64,000 bases of DNA from Cyanobacteria bacterium REEB67 (GTDB taxonomy: Bacteria > Cyanobacteriota > Vampirovibrionia > Obscuribacterales > Obscuribacteraceae), in the NCBI GenBank assembly GCA_018971775.1, contig JAGXAB010000003.1, forward strand, positions 62,001 to 126,000. Reading direction: 5' to 3'. Shown here in pieces: positions 62,591 to 64,000 of this stretch. Positions within the stretch are counted from its first letter, which is position 1; each line of letters starts with the position of its first letter. Position numbers and translations under genes: made by a program. A model generated the notes under the pieces. It had not been told where the DNA came from and ran no database searches. It was given only the letters and a program-made list of their open reading frames with translations.

Positions 62591-63814
62591 ATGACGCACA
62601 GTAAAAGATTGTTATTTTGGCTGTGGGTCACTGTCGTGATTCTCGTGATAGGTTACCACTTCGGCTATTCGCAAAGCGCTGCGGCTCAAGAGATACCGCG
62701 TGCATCTCTCTTTGCTCCGCCTACTGCTGACACTCCAGAGGCATGGATGGCCAGAGCTAGATTAGCTCACGAGCGGTACGCTGTTGTCTTATATGCAAGT
62801 TCAGTCAACGCGACAAGGAAAAATCTAACCGTCTCTGAAGCTTTCAATTTCGTGGAGAAAGCGGTTGAAGATGAGACGGTGGCCCGGCTGACGAGATTTG
62901 GCGCGCGTGCTATTCCAGTTTGCTTACCTGAGCTCAACGATAAGTCGTTTCAAAAAGGTATCGCCCTTTCTGTGCTCGCCAATCTGGGTGATATATCAGT
63001 GGGGCCAATGCTCTCTATCATGCCGGCAACGCTCAAAGACCAACCGATTTTTATATTGGCCTTTCGCAAGATGCAGGGAAATCCCGCAAATGAGCTGGCA
63101 AAAATAGCTACTAATTCTCCGGCAAGTAGCTATCGCTCTAAGAACGCATTAAGACTGCTCGCCTTTTTTATTGATAGCCAGGAAGATCAGCACTCGCCTA
63201 CCGTGCTCATTTTGAAACCTCACGCAGTCGATATGAGGTTTCGTTTGCGCCTGCTGTCCATGCTTGCTAGAGCTAAGACTATCGATGAAAAGGTAAATTT
63301 GCTTCTCGTGCAAAATTATTTTTCACCGGCTGATGATTTTACTGTTAATTCAATAATTGGTGAATTGCAGCCTTTAAATGGAGTGGTGTCAACAGAAAGT
63401 CGAAAAGCAGCGCTTGAGGTTTTGCAGAAAGTTATTGCTGATTCTGAAACTAGTGACGATTCGAAATTAAGCATAGAGGTAGCGCTGGCCAAGCTTTTAA
63501 ACGGCCGAGAAAAAGACGCCATCAAAATAGCGGCATCTACAGCCGCTGGCAATATTGTCGGCAAAGCATCGACTGATTTGATTAATGCACTGCAAAAGTG
63601 TGTTGATGGCATGAGTAGGCCTGTGCGATTGGCGGCTCTGCCGGCTCTTTGTCAGTTGTCTAAGGCCAATGCCAGCTGCATAAGAGACGTTGCCATCGCC
63701 CTGAATGAAGATGATGAGAACACACAATGGGAGGCAAAAGCGGCATTGAGCTCTTTCAGTGCGACTCAAAAGGCTTATGTTGCGCGGCTGCAAAAGGCTG
63801 ATCTTCTAAAATGA
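62591..63814 (+). CDS. Membrane-anchored or secreted HEAT-like helical protein
   Basis: The 407-residue protein begins with a hydrophobic signal/anchor (L-L-F-W-L-W-V-T-V-V-I-L-V-I) and continues with helical repeats: F-G-A-R-A-I-P-V-C-L-P-E-L, I-A-L-S-V-L-A-N-L-G-D-I, R-L-A-A-L-P-A-L-C-Q-L-S. This pattern is HEAT-like. A/T content is higher than in the middle of the window. Its stop overlaps the ATG of the next gene (ATGA), so the two are coupled. Confidence 0.72.
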   Translation: MTHSKRLLFWLWVTVVILVIGYHFGYSQSAAAQEIPRASLFAPPTADTPEAWMARARLAHERYAVVLYASSVNATRKNLTVSEAFNFVEKAVEDETVARLTRFGARAIPVCLPELNDKSFQKGIALSVLANLGDISVGPMLSIMPATLKDQPIFILAFRKMQGNPANELAKIATNSPASSYRSKNALRLLAFFIDSQEDQHSPTVLILKPHAVDMRFRLRLLSMLARAKTIDEKVNLLLVQNYFSPADDFTVNSIIGELQPLNGVVSTESRKAALEVLQKVIADSETSDDSKLSIEVALAKLLNGREKDAIKIAASTAAGNIVGKASTDLINALQKCVDGMSRPVRLAALPALCQLSKANASCIRDVAIALNEDDENTQWEAKAALSSFSATQKAYVARLQKADLLK

Positions 63815-64000
63815 GAAAATCGAGATACTTGCTTGGTTTATTAGCCCTTTTTTGGATTTTGTGTTTGATCCGCCCTATCTTGCCGATTTCGGATGACTGG
63901 AAATTAAGGCCGAGCCTCAAAATTTGGCATGCTCCGGACCTGCCTGCAATTCGGGTGCGAAACAATCCTTATGCTTGGCTGGATTGGGCGCACGCAGCCG
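63811..64000 (+). CDS. Start of a coupled membrane protein (truncated by window edge)
   Basis: The ATG overlaps the stop of the HEAT-like gene. The first 63 residues start with a basic stretch and a hydrophobic helix (Y-L-L-G-L-L-A-L-F-W-I-L-C-L-I), then a Trp/Arg-rich soluble part (W-K-L-R-P-S-L-K-I-W-H). The frame is open to the right edge. The sequence is too short to classify. Confidence 0.7.
   Translation, partial: MRKSRYLLGLLALFWILCLIRPILPISDDWKLRPSLKIWHAPDLPAIRVRNNPYAWLDWAHAA

Overview
The window looks like part of a chromosome from a non-photosynthetic relative of the cyanobacteria, most likely Melainabacteria/Vampirovibrionia (Obscuribacterales type). This is inference, from: moderate GC; a DHH-CBS-nucleotidyltransferase fusion of the tRNA 3'-end enzyme like the cyanobacterial one; a compact murD-ftsW-murG block; many secreted TPR and HEAT-repeat proteins; proline/threonine-rich and acidic repeat proteins; and frequent TTG/GTG starts. 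No rRNA or single-copy phylogenetic marker beyond ffh, gltX, cysS and rpsP is present to settle the lineage.

Layout. 1-4900: the end of a TPR protein, a membrane sensor with a degenerate histidine-kinase core, a small MshEN-like protein placed directly behind an SRP RNA gene on the minus strand, and a tandem-YcxB membrane protein. 4906-9819: a minus-strand haem operon hemA-hemC-hemD-hemB followed by a cysteine-bearing unknown protein. 10135-14516: a minus-strand group NfeD-like / flotillin / NadR-like NTPase / BtuF-like binding protein. 14609-19301: the tRNA 3'-end nucleotidyltransferase, a lipid kinase and a secreted SRPBCC protein. 19389-21623: tRNA-Ser, an integrase-like C-terminal relic, a Fic AMP-transferase and about 800 nt of degraded sequence; this is the clearest acquired island. 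21624-28099: a secreted unknown protein, cysS, gltX, rlpA and a yebC-family gene.

28334-36456: a large secreted TPR protein, murD-ftsW-murG, two small unknown genes and a very acidic EEAK-repeat protein. 36607-40739: gcvT and gcvH separated by a pair of zinc-ribbon proteins and a higBA toxin-antitoxin pair. 40745-48629: a membrane protein, a HEAT protein, an acyl-CoA dehydrogenase, two tandem paralogues carrying TPR plus two retropepsin-like domains, a glycosyltransferase and a MOSC protein. 48674-51348: a minus-strand SRP/ribosome operon ffh-rpsP-KH protein-MshEN-like protein. 51405-64000: an HD phosphohydrolase, membrane and TPR proteins, a GH63-like hydrolase, YceI, a 2-hydroxyacid dehydrogenase, a PDZ lipoprotein, an aldo/keto reductase and a HEAT protein overlapping the next, truncated gene.

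Most of the window is housekeeping (haem synthesis, peptidoglycan precursor synthesis, protein targeting, aminoacyl-tRNA synthesis, glycine cleavage). The less ordinary items are the unannotated-looking SRP RNA with its own promoter, the paired retropepsin-like proteins, the 85-nt overlap between rpsP and the KH gene, the two MshEN-like minigenes each linked to an SRP component, the pseudokinase sensor, and the tRNA-Ser/integrase-relic/Fic island. No CRISPR array or complete insertion sequence was seen.
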